Shown one piece after another: positions 33,758 to 43,267 of a stretch of DNA of 64,000 nt; position 1 is the stretch's first letter, and each line of letters opens with the position of its first letter. Origin of the DNA: Wenyingzhuangia gilva (lineage in GTDB: Bacteria; Bacteroidota; Bacteroidia; Flavobacteriales; Flavobacteriaceae); the NCBI RefSeq assembly GCF_030519655.1, contig NZ_JAUMIT010000001.1:930001-994000 (forward strand), given 5' to 3'. The translations under genes were made by a program, and so were the position numbers. The notes beneath the pieces were generated by a model, which had not been told where the DNA came from, made no database searches, and worked only from the letters and a program-made list of their open reading frames with translations.

Positions 33758-36712
33758 ATGAAAAAAGCGTATTTATTTTTATTGATGACCATAGGATGCA
33801 TATCCCTTTCTATGGCTCAAGTATCTGTAAGCGGAACGGTAATTTCCGAAACAGATAAAACTCCTATACCGGGAGCATATGTGGTTTTAAAAGGACAAAC
33901 AGGAACATCAACCATTACAGATTTTGATGGAAATTTTGTTTTACCAGTAAATGAAAATAAAGGAGTTTTAGAGATTTCTTATTTAGGATATGCAAGTCAA
34001 AGCGTAAGTTTTGAAGGAAATCAAAACTTAAAAATATTTCTAAAAGAAGAGGCTAGCGGTTTAGATGAAGTAGTAATTGTTGGATATGGTTCTCAAAAAA
34101 AATCGGATGTTACGGGTTCTATTGCTTCTGTAAAGAGTGAAGACTTTAACAAAGGAGTTGTAGCCAATGCAGGTCAATTATTACAAGGTAAGGTTGCAGG
34201 AGTAAATGTGTCAAGTGCAAGTGGTGAACCAGGATCTGGTCAAGATATTGTGGTTCGTGGAGTTGGTAGTTTACGCTCTGGAACAACACCTCTTTATGTG
34301 GTAGATGGTTTTGCGATTGACAACTCAGGAAACGGTGTTCCAACCAATCCATTAAACTTTATCAATCCACAAGATATAGAAAGTATTGATGTGTTAAAAG
34401 ATGCATCGGCAGCGGCAATTTATGGAGCAAGAGCAGCAAATGGAGTAATTGTAATTACTACCAAAAAAGGAAAATCTGGAGTGTCTCAAATTAATTTAAC
34501 CCTATCTACAGCATTGTCTTCAATAGCCAACAAAGTTGATGTTTTTGGGGCGGATGAATTCCGTAAACAAGTGGTTGCGGTTGGTGGTGATCTTTCCGAC
34601 GGTGGTTCTAATACAGATTGGCAAGATGAATTAACAAGAGCAGCAGTTTCTAACAAAACAAATTTATCTATGAGTGGAGGTTCTGATCAATCTTCATATT
34701 TTGGATCTGTAGGAGTAGAAGACATTCAAGGAATTTTAAACAATAACAATTTAAAAAGATATTCTGCAAAAGTAAACTTATCACAAAAAGCCATTGATGA
34801 TCGTTTAAAAATAGATTTTAATTTAACAACTTCTAGAACAGAAAATCAAAGATCAGATGCAAGGTCAATGGTGGGAAGTATGTTAGAGCTAAACCCTACA
34901 GTACCTGTTTATACTAATGGTGTTCCAACAGATTTAGGAGATAGAACAAATCCTAAAGTAACGGAAGCTATTTACGGAGATTATTCATACAACAACCGTA
35001 TATTGGCCAACATTGCTCCTTCTTTTGAGATTGTAAAAGGCTTAACATATAAATTAAATTTAGGAGTTGATTATTCTACAACTAATAGAGATGTACAAAC
35101 GTTGCCGTATAAAGAAGCTGGAGTTACTCAAGGTTTTTTAGATACTTATGTAAATACAAACAGAAATACACAGGTAGAAAATACTTTAACATATACACTT
35201 AAGCAAAATGAACATGACTTTACGTTATTGGTTGGTCAATCATTTCAAGAGAACTTTAATACATCAAAAGGTTGGTCTTATGATGGATATCCAGAAAACG
35301 GGGTAGAGCCAAGATATCAAATGAGTTTGGGTAATTTAACAGGAGATTCTTCTTCTGCGGATACCAATCAACTACAATCTTTTTTTGGAAGATTAAACTA
35401 TGGATATGATAATAAGTATTTATTTACAGCAACCATGCGTGCTGATGGTTCTTCAAAGTTTGGAGAAAACAATAAATACGGATACTTTCCTTCTGTAGCT
35501 GTTGGATGGAATATTGCTAAGGAAGATTTTATGAAAGATAGTTCTATCAATAATTTAAAATTAAGATTTAGTTGGGGACAAACAGGAAATCAAGAGATTC
35601 CATCAAAAATTACCAAAGCAAGTTATGGTGAAAGTGGTGAGGATAATGACATTTATCCTTTGGATGGAAGTGTTGTTAACAAAAGTGATTATCCTTTAGG
35701 ATTGGTATATAGCCGTACTGCAAATCCAAATCTTCAATGGGAGGTTTCTACACAAACCAACTTAGGATTAGATTTTGGATTGATGAATAATAAGTTTTCT
35801 GGTACGTTAGATGTTTTTAATAAAATATCGGATAACATTATTTTAAATGCAGTGACTACTGATCCAATTAATCCAACACCAACTTATTGGATTAACATTC
35901 CAAACATGGAAATCAAAAATACGGGGGTAGAATTATCATTAGATTATCAAAGCGATAGAAGAAAAGACTTCTCTTATAATGTTGGAGGAAACTTTTCATA
36001 CACAAAAAATGAAGTGAGCAATTCTCCTTATCAAGTATTTGCAACTGGTGCTGCACAAGGATCTGGACAAAGTGGAGCAACTATTAATGGGTATATCAAC
36101 GGAGAATCTATAGGAACATTTTATATGCGTGAATTTACTGGAATTGATGACCAAGGATTTAGCGTGTACAAAGATGTGAATAAAGATGGGACTATTGATG
36201 ATAGAGATAGAGCGGCTGCAGGAAGTGCGTTACCAGATTATATGTATGCATTTTACTTAAACTTTGTATATAAAAACTTTGATTTAGGGTTAAACTTTAA
36301 TGGAGCAGGTGGTCATAAAATATATAACCACACAAGAATGTCTTCTTTTAATATTGGGAATATTCAAGGGTCTTCTAATACTACTAGTCAGGCAGTTGAG
36401 TTTTTAAATGAATCTCCTCAAAATGCAAATTCAGTATCAACCCGTTATTTAGAAAAAGGTGATTTCTTAAGATTAAACAATGCAACGTTGGGATACAATT
36501 TAAGTCCTAAAACTATTGGAATTGGTCAATGGGTTAAAAACATTAGGCTTTCGTTAACTGGGCAAAATTTATTTGTTATTACAGATTATCAAGGTTTTGA
36601 TCCAGAAGTAAACACTGGAAGTCAATCTGGAGGGATTAAAACTTTTGGAATTGATTATTACTCATACCCAAAAGCCAGAACTTTCTTATTTGGATTAAAC
36701 GTATCATTCTAA
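33758..36712 (+). CDS. SusC/RagA-family TonB-dependent receptor (module 2)
   Basis: 984 residues with a signal peptide (1-20), carboxypeptidase-regulatory-like domain (22-105), TonB-box-like EVVIVGYG, plug (IDVLKDASAAAIYGARAANG) and barrel ending FLFGLNVSF. The leader, start and first 62 codons are close copies of module 1, including most synonymous sites, but the plug and barrel are clearly divergent, so the ligand may differ. This mosaic pattern suggests duplication followed by divergence, or conversion of the 5' end. It has its own promoter and operator and is 21 bp from its SusD. Confidence 0.94.
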   Translation: MKKAYLFLLMTIGCISLSMAQVSVSGTVISETDKTPIPGAYVVLKGQTGTSTITDFDGNFVLPVNENKGVLEISYLGYASQSVSFEGNQNLKIFLKEEASGLDEVVIVGYGSQKKSDVTGSIASVKSEDFNKGVVANAGQLLQGKVAGVNVSSASGEPGSGQDIVVRGVGSLRSGTTPLYVVDGFAIDNSGNGVPTNPLNFINPQDIESIDVLKDASAAAIYGARAANGVIVITTKKGKSGVSQINLTLSTALSSIANKVDVFGADEFRKQVVAVGGDLSDGGSNTDWQDELTRAAVSNKTNLSMSGGSDQSSYFGSVGVEDIQGILNNNNLKRYSAKVNLSQKAIDDRLKIDFNLTTSRTENQRSDARSMVGSMLELNPTVPVYTNGVPTDLGDRTNPKVTEAIYGDYSYNNRILANIAPSFEIVKGLTYKLNLGVDYSTTNRDVQTLPYKEAGVTQGFLDTYVNTNRNTQVENTLTYTLKQNEHDFTLLVGQSFQENFNTSKGWSYDGYPENGVEPRYQMSLGNLTGDSSSADTNQLQSFFGRLNYGYDNKYLFTATMRADGSSKFGENNKYGYFPSVAVGWNIAKEDFMKDSSINNLKLRFSWGQTGNQEIPSKITKASYGESGEDNDIYPLDGSVVNKSDYPLGLVYSRTANPNLQWEVSTQTNLGLDFGLMNNKFSGTLDVFNKISDNIILNAVTTDPINPTPTYWINIPNMEIKNTGVELSLDYQSDRRKDFSYNVGGNFSYTKNEVSNSPYQVFATGAAQGSGQSGATINGYINGESIGTFYMREFTGIDDQGFSVYKDVNKDGTIDDRDRAAAGSALPDYMYAFYLNFVYKNFDLGLNFNGAGGHKIYNHTRMSSFNIGNIQGSSNTTSQAVEFLNESPQNANSVSTRYLEKGDFLRLNNATLGYNLSPKTIGIGQWVKNIRLSLTGQNLFVITDYQGFDPEVNTGSQSGGIKTFGIDYYSYPKARTFLFGLNVSF

Positions 36713-36732
36713 TCAAAAAAAACATTTTAAAA

Positions 36733-38523
36733 ATGAAAAATAAAATTATAGCAGCAATTTTCAGTGTCGGTTTGTTGATGAACTGGAGTTGTACAGATTT
36801 AGAAGAACAAGTATTAGATGAGTCTTTAAAGGGAACTACAGGAGCAACACAACCTGTTAGTGGAGCATTGTCTGCTGCATACGGTAATATGTCACAAACT
36901 TTTAGACATACAAGGTATTTTGGTTTGGTTGAATTGGCTACCGATGAAGCTATTTTACCTCCTCGTAATGGTAAAAACGGGGCTGGAACACAATGGCAAG
37001 ATGGTGATAGATATGTAGGATTGCACACACATAACTTTCCAACTGCTAATAGTCTAATAACAGAATCTTGGGATTACTTAACAACAGATATTTCTAGAAC
37101 AGTTACAGCAATTGAATCATTATCTGCACTTGCAAAAGCAGGAGATAGTGAAGCTCAAAAAGCAGTGTATGAAATGAAAGCTTTAAGAGCTTATTTTAAT
37201 ATGATTGTTTTAGATACTTGGGGAATTGTTTTTAAAAAAGAATCTTCAAGCGAAACTTCTCAGATTCTTCGTGGTCAAGAGGCTGTAGATTACATAGAAA
37301 GTGAATTTTCTTCGGTAGTTACTTTAATGAGTGATAATATTGGACCAGGAAGAATTACTCAGTCAGCAGTTTATGGTTTTTTAGCAAAGTTACACTTAAA
37401 CGCAGCGGTGTATCGTGATCCTTATGGAACTCCAGATTTTAAAAAGGAGGATATGGATAAAGTTATAGAGTACACAGATAATGTTATCAATTCTGGAAAA
37501 TTTTCTATATCACCAGAGTATTTTGATTTGTTTAATGATGAAAATCACGATAATCCTGAAATTATTTTTGCTGTAGACCAAAGAGGAGTCTTAAAAAATG
37601 ATCAAAACCGTTGGGCCTATTGGTCTATGTCTGGTTCGTTATTTCCAAGACCAGATGATTTTTATATTGATATGGATGGTACAGATGGTCCTGCAATTAC
37701 TTCAGATTACTATCAAACATGGGTAGAGGCTTATGGAAATGAAGATCCTGCTAGAGATGCAAGATTTTATCAAAAGAATGCAAAAGTTCCTGCTAATTTA
37801 GAAGATTTAACAGGTTTAAATCCAACAAACGATGCTGATCACTATTACTGTGTAGGTGATGAAGATGGAGATGGTGTAAATGATTTTGAAATGGATAGAG
37901 GTATTTTACGTGGTACCATTTGGGCACCAAGAAAAATAGACTTTAACAAATCTAATGGTGTTATGACTTGTGATGATGGATATAGAATTTATCCTTTGGC
38001 TGAAATGAGAGAAAATGGTTCAGGGGGTGTTAAATATTATGTAAATCATACAGAAGAAATTAATTTTTCACCTACCATTGGGTATGCAAGTGGATACCGC
38101 GTGGCTAAATGGCAGTTTAGTAAAACATCTCAGAATGGAAATAATTATAGCAGTGTAGATCTTGTTTTGTTACGTTATGCAGATATTTATTTAATGCGAG
38201 CAGAAGCAAAACTTAGAAATGGTGATGCAGCAGGTGCGCTTTCGGATGTAAATTACGTAAGAAGTCAAAGAACTGCTCGTCCTGACCAAACTCCACCAGC
38301 TTTAGCTTCATTAAATTTAGATATTCTTTATCGTGAACGTGGTTTTGAATTTTATTGGGAAATGTCTAGAAGAACAGACATGATTCGTTTTGGACATTAT
38401 GAAGATACATGGACTGAAAAAACAAATGCTGACCCTAAAAAGAGGTTATTTCCAATCCCTCAAAATGCAGTAGATGGAGCTACAAACGTTCCTGGGTACT
38501 TAGAACAAAACCCAGGTTATTAG
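36733..38523 (+). CDS. SusD/RagB-family nutrient-binding lipoprotein (module 2)
   Basis: 596-residue lipoprotein with Cys20 in MNWSC. SusD features are KALRAYFNMIVLDTWG-like helices (EMKALRAYFNMIVLDTWG), LVLLRYADIYLMRAEAKLRN and the C-terminal ERGFEFYWEMSRRTDMIRFG. It shows little resemblance to the module 1 SusD beyond the family pattern and carries an acidic insert (DEDGDGVNDFEMDRG) that could bind calcium. It ends at a terminator before the first phosphatase gene. Confidence 0.93.
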   Translation: MKNKIIAAIFSVGLLMNWSCTDLEEQVLDESLKGTTGATQPVSGALSAAYGNMSQTFRHTRYFGLVELATDEAILPPRNGKNGAGTQWQDGDRYVGLHTHNFPTANSLITESWDYLTTDISRTVTAIESLSALAKAGDSEAQKAVYEMKALRAYFNMIVLDTWGIVFKKESSSETSQILRGQEAVDYIESEFSSVVTLMSDNIGPGRITQSAVYGFLAKLHLNAAVYRDPYGTPDFKKEDMDKVIEYTDNVINSGKFSISPEYFDLFNDENHDNPEIIFAVDQRGVLKNDQNRWAYWSMSGSLFPRPDDFYIDMDGTDGPAITSDYYQTWVEAYGNEDPARDARFYQKNAKVPANLEDLTGLNPTNDADHYYCVGDEDGDGVNDFEMDRGILRGTIWAPRKIDFNKSNGVMTCDDGYRIYPLAEMRENGSGGVKYYVNHTEEINFSPTIGYASGYRVAKWQFSKTSQNGNNYSSVDLVLLRYADIYLMRAEAKLRNGDAAGALSDVNYVRSQRTARPDQTPPALASLNLDILYRERGFEFYWEMSRRTDMIRFGHYEDTWTEKTNADPKKRLFPIPQNAVDGATNVPGYLEQNPGY

Positions 38524-38545
38524 TTAAAAACCCAAAGCTTATAAA

Positions 38546-38576
38546 AAAGCCAAAGAGGTTTCCTTTTTGGCTTTAT
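38546..38576 (+). terminator. Hairpin terminator of SusCD module 2
   Basis: AAAGCCAAAGAGG pairs with CCTTTTTGGCTTT (one G-T pair) around a TTT loop. The T-run after it is short, so some read-through into the phosphatase gene is likely. Confidence 0.75.
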
Positions 38577-38598
38577 TAATTTAAAACAGTTATATAGA

Positions 38599-39708
38599 AT
38601 GAATAAAATTATAAAATCAGCATCTGTATTTTTAGGAATATTGGTATTGGCATCATGTTCTAAAAATCAAGAAGCAAAAAAAATATCAGAAGAACCATTA
38701 AACATCATTTTTATGGTGGGAGATGGAATGGGAATTCCACAAGTGTCTAGTGCTTTTTATTTTGGAGAAGGAACCCCCAACTTTAAACAATTTGAATCTA
38801 TAGGTTTAAGCAGAACGTCAAGCGCTAGTCATTTAATTACCGATTCTGCTGCAGGAGCAACAGCTTTTTCTACAGGTGAAAAAACATACAAAAGAGCTAT
38901 TGGCGTTTCTAAAGACACCATTTCTTTACCTACTATTTTAGAGCAATTACAGGCAAAAGGATATCAAACAGGTTTGGCATGTTTAACTTCTTTAACACAT
39001 GCAACACCAGCAGCTTTTTATGCACATGTAAAAGATAGAGATATGCATGAAGAAATTGCAGATTATTTGGTGAATGCTCATGTTGATTTTTTAGCAGGTG
39101 GCGGAAAAAAGTTTTTATCTAAAAGAAAAGATGGACGTAACCTTTTTGATACGTTAATCAAACAAAATTACAAGTTAGATACTTTGTCTTTGTCTGAAAT
39201 TGACCCTACAAGACCCAATGCTTTTTTTCTAACTGAGAATGAATTACCAAATAAAATTCAAGGAAGAAAAGATTTTTTGTCAGAAGCAACTAAAAAAGGA
39301 TTGGATTATTTTTCTGCCAACAAAAAGCCATTCTTCTTTATGGTAGAAGGTTCTTTTATAGATTGGGGAGGTCATGCAAAAGATGACAAAATGATGATAG
39401 AAGAAGTATTAGATTTTGATAAAACCATTGGGGTGGTGTTAGATTTTGTAAAAACACATCCTAATACGTTAGTAGTCGTTACTGCCGATCATGAAACAGG
39501 TGGCGTAAGCATTGGAAAGTTTTATGAAGAAGATACTAAAGGAAATAAAAAAGAAGTTCCTAATAAGGTACAAGTATATTTTAATACCGATCAGCATAGT
39601 ACAGAATTAGTGCCTGTATTTGCTAAAGGTAAAGGTGAAGAGTTGTTTAGAGGAATTTACGAAAACAATGAAATTTACCACAAACTGATAAAGGCTATTG
39701 GTAACTAA
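38599..39708 (+). CDS. PhoA-type alkaline phosphatase lipoprotein
   Basis: Releases phosphate from phosphomonoesters. The 369-residue protein has a lipobox (VLASC, Cys20), so it is anchored to a membrane. All metal and active-site residues of the PhoA family are visible: D42 (VGDGMG), nucleophile S83 (TDSAAGAT), T136 (HATPAAF), R147, E250 (VEGSFID), D255 and H259 (DWGGH), D297 and H298 (TADHETGG), and H333 (DQHSTELVP). It lies 75 bp after the SusD gene and is a partner of the following fused phosphatase. No exact physiological substrate can be named. Confidence 0.94.
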   Translation: MNKIIKSASVFLGILVLASCSKNQEAKKISEEPLNIIFMVGDGMGIPQVSSAFYFGEGTPNFKQFESIGLSRTSSASHLITDSAAGATAFSTGEKTYKRAIGVSKDTISLPTILEQLQAKGYQTGLACLTSLTHATPAAFYAHVKDRDMHEEIADYLVNAHVDFLAGGGKKFLSKRKDGRNLFDTLIKQNYKLDTLSLSEIDPTRPNAFFLTENELPNKIQGRKDFLSEATKKGLDYFSANKKPFFFMVEGSFIDWGGHAKDDKMMIEEVLDFDKTIGVVLDFVKTHPNTLVVVTADHETGGVSIGKFYEEDTKGNKKEVPNKVQVYFNTDQHSTELVPVFAKGKGEELFRGIYENNEIYHKLIKAIGN

Positions 39709-39733
39709 GTAGTCTTTTGTTTTTGTTAAAAGC

Positions 39734-39767
39734 AGATGCCACCTAATTTTCTCAGGGTGGCATCTTT
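39734..39767 (+). terminator. Hairpin between the two alkaline phosphatase genes
   Basis: AGATGCCACC and its perfect complement flank a 12-nt loop and are followed by only three T. It may be a weak terminator or an mRNA-stability element. Confidence 0.6.
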
Positions 39768-39784
39768 ACAAATTACTTAATAAT

Positions 39785-41587
39785 ATGTTTTATATGTTAC
39801 GCAAATTATTTATATGTGTATTGTTATGCAGTGTCTCTGCGTTATATGCACAAACTCCAAAATTACATTCTCACAACGATTACATGCAAAAAGTTCCTTT
39901 TTGGAACGCTTTTTCTGCTGGATTAAATTCTATAGAAGTGGATGTTTTTCTAAAAAAAGGAAAATTATATGTAACCCATTCAGTAAACGAAATTGATAAA
40001 AACAAAACTTTAGAGAAGTTGTATTTAGACCCTATGATGGAGGTTCTAAATAACAACATAGCGTTTCAAGATCTACAATTGCTTGTTGATGTAAAATCTG
40101 ATGCTATAAAAACCTTGGATAAAATTCAACAAACTTTAAAGAAGTATCCAAAAATCATTCAGCATTCACAAATTAAAATTGTGATTTCTGGAAACAGACC
40201 TAATGCCGAGGACTATTTTAAATATCCAGAATATATTTCTTTCGATTATCAAGAATTAGACAATGCTTTGGCTCCTAAAAATCTAGCAAAAGTAGCCATG
40301 GTAAGTACTAGTTTTAAAGATTATTCTGTATGGAATGGAAAAGGTAGGTTGACACATGATGATTTTGATAAAGTTTCGAATATCATTAAAAAATTAAAGA
40401 GTTTTAATAAGCCTATTCGTTTTTGGGCAACTCCAGATTCTAAATCTGCATGGAATACATTTGTAAAACTAGGGTTAGACTTTGTTAATACTGATCAACC
40501 ATCAAAATGTGCAGAGTATGTAAATACTTTGAATCACAGAACGGCAAAAGCATTGATAAAATCAGAAGTTTATCAACCTACTTTTGAGTATGAAAAACAA
40601 GTCAATCAAAAAGTGAAAAATGTTATTTTTTTTATTGGAGATGGTAATGGTTTGTCACAAATTTCATCAGCAACATTGGCAAATAATAAACAGTTAACAG
40701 TTACTCAACTAAAAAATATTGGATTTATAAAAACACAATCTACAGATGATTTTACAACAGATTCTGCTGCAGGAGGTACTGCTTTTGCTACTGGACAAAA
40801 ATCATACAACAGAGCTATTGGTGTAAATACAAACGGAAATAGTATTCCAAATATTACCGAGGCCTTACATCGTTTAAACTACAAAACAGGTTGCATTACT
40901 ACCGATGAAATTATAGGTGCAACTCCGGCGGCTTTTTATGCACATCAAAAAGATAGAGGTTTTGAAAAACAAATAGCAAAAGACTTATTAACTAGTAAGT
41001 TAGATTTTTTTGCAGGTGGTGGTTCTCGTTTCTTTGAGGATTTAAAGATTGATCAAGTCTTTAACATTGTAGCGAATACAAGTCAATTAAATAATTTGGA
41101 TAAAAGTGCAAGAGCTGGGATTTTCTTTTCAAAAGGAGGAGTACTTTCTATAGCAGAGGGAAGAGGAAACTTATTGGCAAAAACAACAAAAGATGCGTTG
41201 ACTTTTTTGAGTAAAAAAGAACAACCTTTTTTCATCATGATAGAAGGAGCGCAAATAGATACTTTTGGACATCATAATGACACAGAGGGAATTGTAAATG
41301 AGGGGATTGATTTTGATAGAGCCATTACAGAAGCTATTAAATTTGCCGATGCTGATGGTGAGACTTTGGTAATTATTACTGCTGACCACGAAACATCTGG
41401 GTTTAGTGTTTCTAGCGGAAACGTGGAAACTCATCAAATAGAAGGAGGATTTATTACCCACGATCATACCGCTACCATGGTGCCTATTTTTGCATATGGT
41501 CCTCAGTCAGATAAATTTAGAGGAGTTTACGAAAATAATGAAGTGTTTCATAAAATTATGGAAGTGATCAACGCATCAAAAAAATAA
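39785..41587 (+). CDS. Phosphodiesterase-like domain fused to PhoA-type alkaline phosphatase
   Basis: 600 residues. After a signal peptide (about 1-22, ALYAQ) comes a GDPD/PLC-like barrel domain (25-250) with KLHSHNDY (H28, H30), IEVDVFLKKGKLYVTHS (E51, D53, H65), QLLVDVKS and a closing FVNTDQP. The second half is a complete PhoA domain: D286, S327, T380, E487, D492, H496, D534, H535 and H561. The fusion could cut a phosphodiester and then remove phosphate from the product. The first domain lacks the HRG signature of classical GDPD, so its exact chemistry is open. A later ATG three codons in is an alternative start. It abuts the next phosphoesterase gene by 5 bp. Confidence 0.88.
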   Translation: MFYMLRKLFICVLLCSVSALYAQTPKLHSHNDYMQKVPFWNAFSAGLNSIEVDVFLKKGKLYVTHSVNEIDKNKTLEKLYLDPMMEVLNNNIAFQDLQLLVDVKSDAIKTLDKIQQTLKKYPKIIQHSQIKIVISGNRPNAEDYFKYPEYISFDYQELDNALAPKNLAKVAMVSTSFKDYSVWNGKGRLTHDDFDKVSNIIKKLKSFNKPIRFWATPDSKSAWNTFVKLGLDFVNTDQPSKCAEYVNTLNHRTAKALIKSEVYQPTFEYEKQVNQKVKNVIFFIGDGNGLSQISSATLANNKQLTVTQLKNIGFIKTQSTDDFTTDSAAGGTAFATGQKSYNRAIGVNTNGNSIPNITEALHRLNYKTGCITTDEIIGATPAAFYAHQKDRGFEKQIAKDLLTSKLDFFAGGGSRFFEDLKIDQVFNIVANTSQLNNLDKSARAGIFFSKGGVLSIAEGRGNLLAKTTKDALTFLSKKEQPFFIMIEGAQIDTFGHHNDTEGIVNEGIDFDRAITEAIKFADADGETLVIITADHETSGFSVSSGNVETHQIEGGFITHDHTATMVPIFAYGPQSDKFRGVYENNEVFHKIMEVINASKK

Positions 41588-41592
41588 AACAG

Positions 41593-43083
41593 ATGAAATA
41601 CTTTTTCCTATTCTTTTTAACATTCATTCATTCCTTTATTGTTCAGTCACAAACTATTGTTTCTGGAAAAGTCTTTTTTGATAAAAATAATAATGCCCTA
41701 TTAGATAAGGGAGAAAGAGGATTAAAGGAAGTGTTGGTGTCTAATGGAAAAGATATTGTAAAAACGGATATATATGGGAATTATAAAATTGCCACTATTC
41801 AAGGAAATCAAGTGTTTGTTATCAAACCTTCTCAATATATTTCTCCGCTGTTAGAAAATAGACCTCAGTTTTTCTTATCTCAAAACGAGATCAAAAAACA
41901 AGCTTATCATTTTCCTTTGCAAAAACATAAAGAGCCTAAGAGTATAAACATTAATCTTTTGGGAGATCCTCAAGTAGATGTGATTGATGATGTTCATCAT
42001 GTAGACAAATTGGTTGCACAAGAGTTAAATAAAGAAGCTGTTGATTTTGTGATTCCTTTGGGAGATTTAACTTTTGATAATCATGATATGTTTGCTCCTT
42101 TATCAGCCAGTTTAGGATTGATTGGGGCTCCCGTTTTTAATGTGATGGGAAATCATGATCAAAATTATAATGCCAAACATTTTAACGATAGAGATGCAGA
42201 TTTTGAAAAGTTTTTCGGTCCATCTTATTATGCATATGAATATGGTTCTGAATTGTGTTTGGTGTTGAATAATATTTACCCAAAAGGAGACAAAGGGTAT
42301 GTGGGAAAATTAGATGAAGATCAATATGTTTTTGTTGATGAGGTTTTAAATCAAATGAAACAAAAACATCAATCGGTTTATGTGTTTATGCATATTCCAT
42401 TAGAAGAAATGGAAGATCATCAAAGAGTATTAAATCTTTTTAAAGACTTTCCAGAGGTGATGATTGCAGCGGGACATACACATACTCAGTATCAAAAAAG
42501 TTTTGCACGAGAAAATTTACCAGCAGTAAAAGAGTTAGTTGCTGGAGCTGTTTGTGGTTCTTGGTGGCAAGGGCCTCATGATAGTAATCACATTCCATTT
42601 GCTTTTATGTACGATGGAACCCCTAAAGGATATTGGTTTTTAAATACAAACAAAAATCATCTTACCTATAAAGTTTCAGGAAGGGATAAGGATTTTCAGA
42701 TGGAAATAACAGTTCCTGAGAAGAATGAATGGGATACGGCTTTAAATGATTTAAACGATGATTATATTTATGCAAATGTTTTTGCTGGATCAGAAAACAC
42801 CACTGTGCAAATCAGTTATGATGGAGATAAATGGTTTGATATGGAAAAATATAACGGTGTTGCTCCAAAACTAAAACAGTTATATAAGTTACAGCAAGAA
42901 GGTAGGTTTAAAGGACAAAATATAAGTGCTATGCCAGCTCCTAAAACGATTAGCGATCATTTATGGCGAATTAAAATTCCTGAAAAATTGCAAAAAGGAA
43001 CTTATTTAGTATGGGTAAAAGCCAAAGATGATAAAACAGGTTTAGATTCTTTAGGGAAACGTGTCCTAAGAATTACTGAGTAA
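41593..43083 (+). CDS. Secreted calcineurin-like phosphoesterase
   Basis: 496 residues with a signal peptide (about 1-19), an N-terminal Ig-like SdrD-B type domain (SGKVFFDKNNNALLDKGERG, KTDIYGNYKI), a metallophosphatase core (NLLGDPQVD, LGDLTFDNH, MGNHDQNY, MHIPLEEM, AAGHTHTQ) and a C-terminal beta domain (about 385-496). The five metal-ligand motifs are complete. The three-part layout is that of Bacteroidota phosphoesterases related to phosphodiesterases and phosphatases. Its position after the fused PhoA protein with a 5-bp gap suggests one transcript and a joint role in phosphoester breakdown. Confidence 0.9.
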   Translation: MKYFFLFFLTFIHSFIVQSQTIVSGKVFFDKNNNALLDKGERGLKEVLVSNGKDIVKTDIYGNYKIATIQGNQVFVIKPSQYISPLLENRPQFFLSQNEIKKQAYHFPLQKHKEPKSININLLGDPQVDVIDDVHHVDKLVAQELNKEAVDFVIPLGDLTFDNHDMFAPLSASLGLIGAPVFNVMGNHDQNYNAKHFNDRDADFEKFFGPSYYAYEYGSELCLVLNNIYPKGDKGYVGKLDEDQYVFVDEVLNQMKQKHQSVYVFMHIPLEEMEDHQRVLNLFKDFPEVMIAAGHTHTQYQKSFARENLPAVKELVAGAVCGSWWQGPHDSNHIPFAFMYDGTPKGYWFLNTNKNHLTYKVSGRDKDFQMEITVPEKNEWDTALNDLNDDYIYANVFAGSENTTVQISYDGDKWFDMEKYNGVAPKLKQLYKLQQEGRFKGQNISAMPAPKTISDHLWRIKIPEKLQKGTYLVWVKAKDDKTGLDSLGKRVLRITE

Positions 43084-43241
43084 ACTTTAAAAGTGAATAG
43101 TTGATGTCTTTTTTTTATTAAAATATTTTCACTCATATGTCAAAAATGATTCATTTTTTGTATAAAATTCATTGGAAAGCCTAAATAATTTATGTTAAAG
43201 TCAAAAATGTTGCAATAGGAGGGGCTTCTGAAAACAAATAG

Positions 43242-43249
43242 TATATTTG
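43242..43249 (+). promoter_or_regulatory. -7 promoter box of maeB
   Basis: TATATTTG matches TAnnTTTG, 18 bp before the chosen ATG. The 158 bp between the island and this box hold no other feature I can support. Confidence 0.65.
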
Positions 43250-43267
43250 TCCATATAATTATTGATT

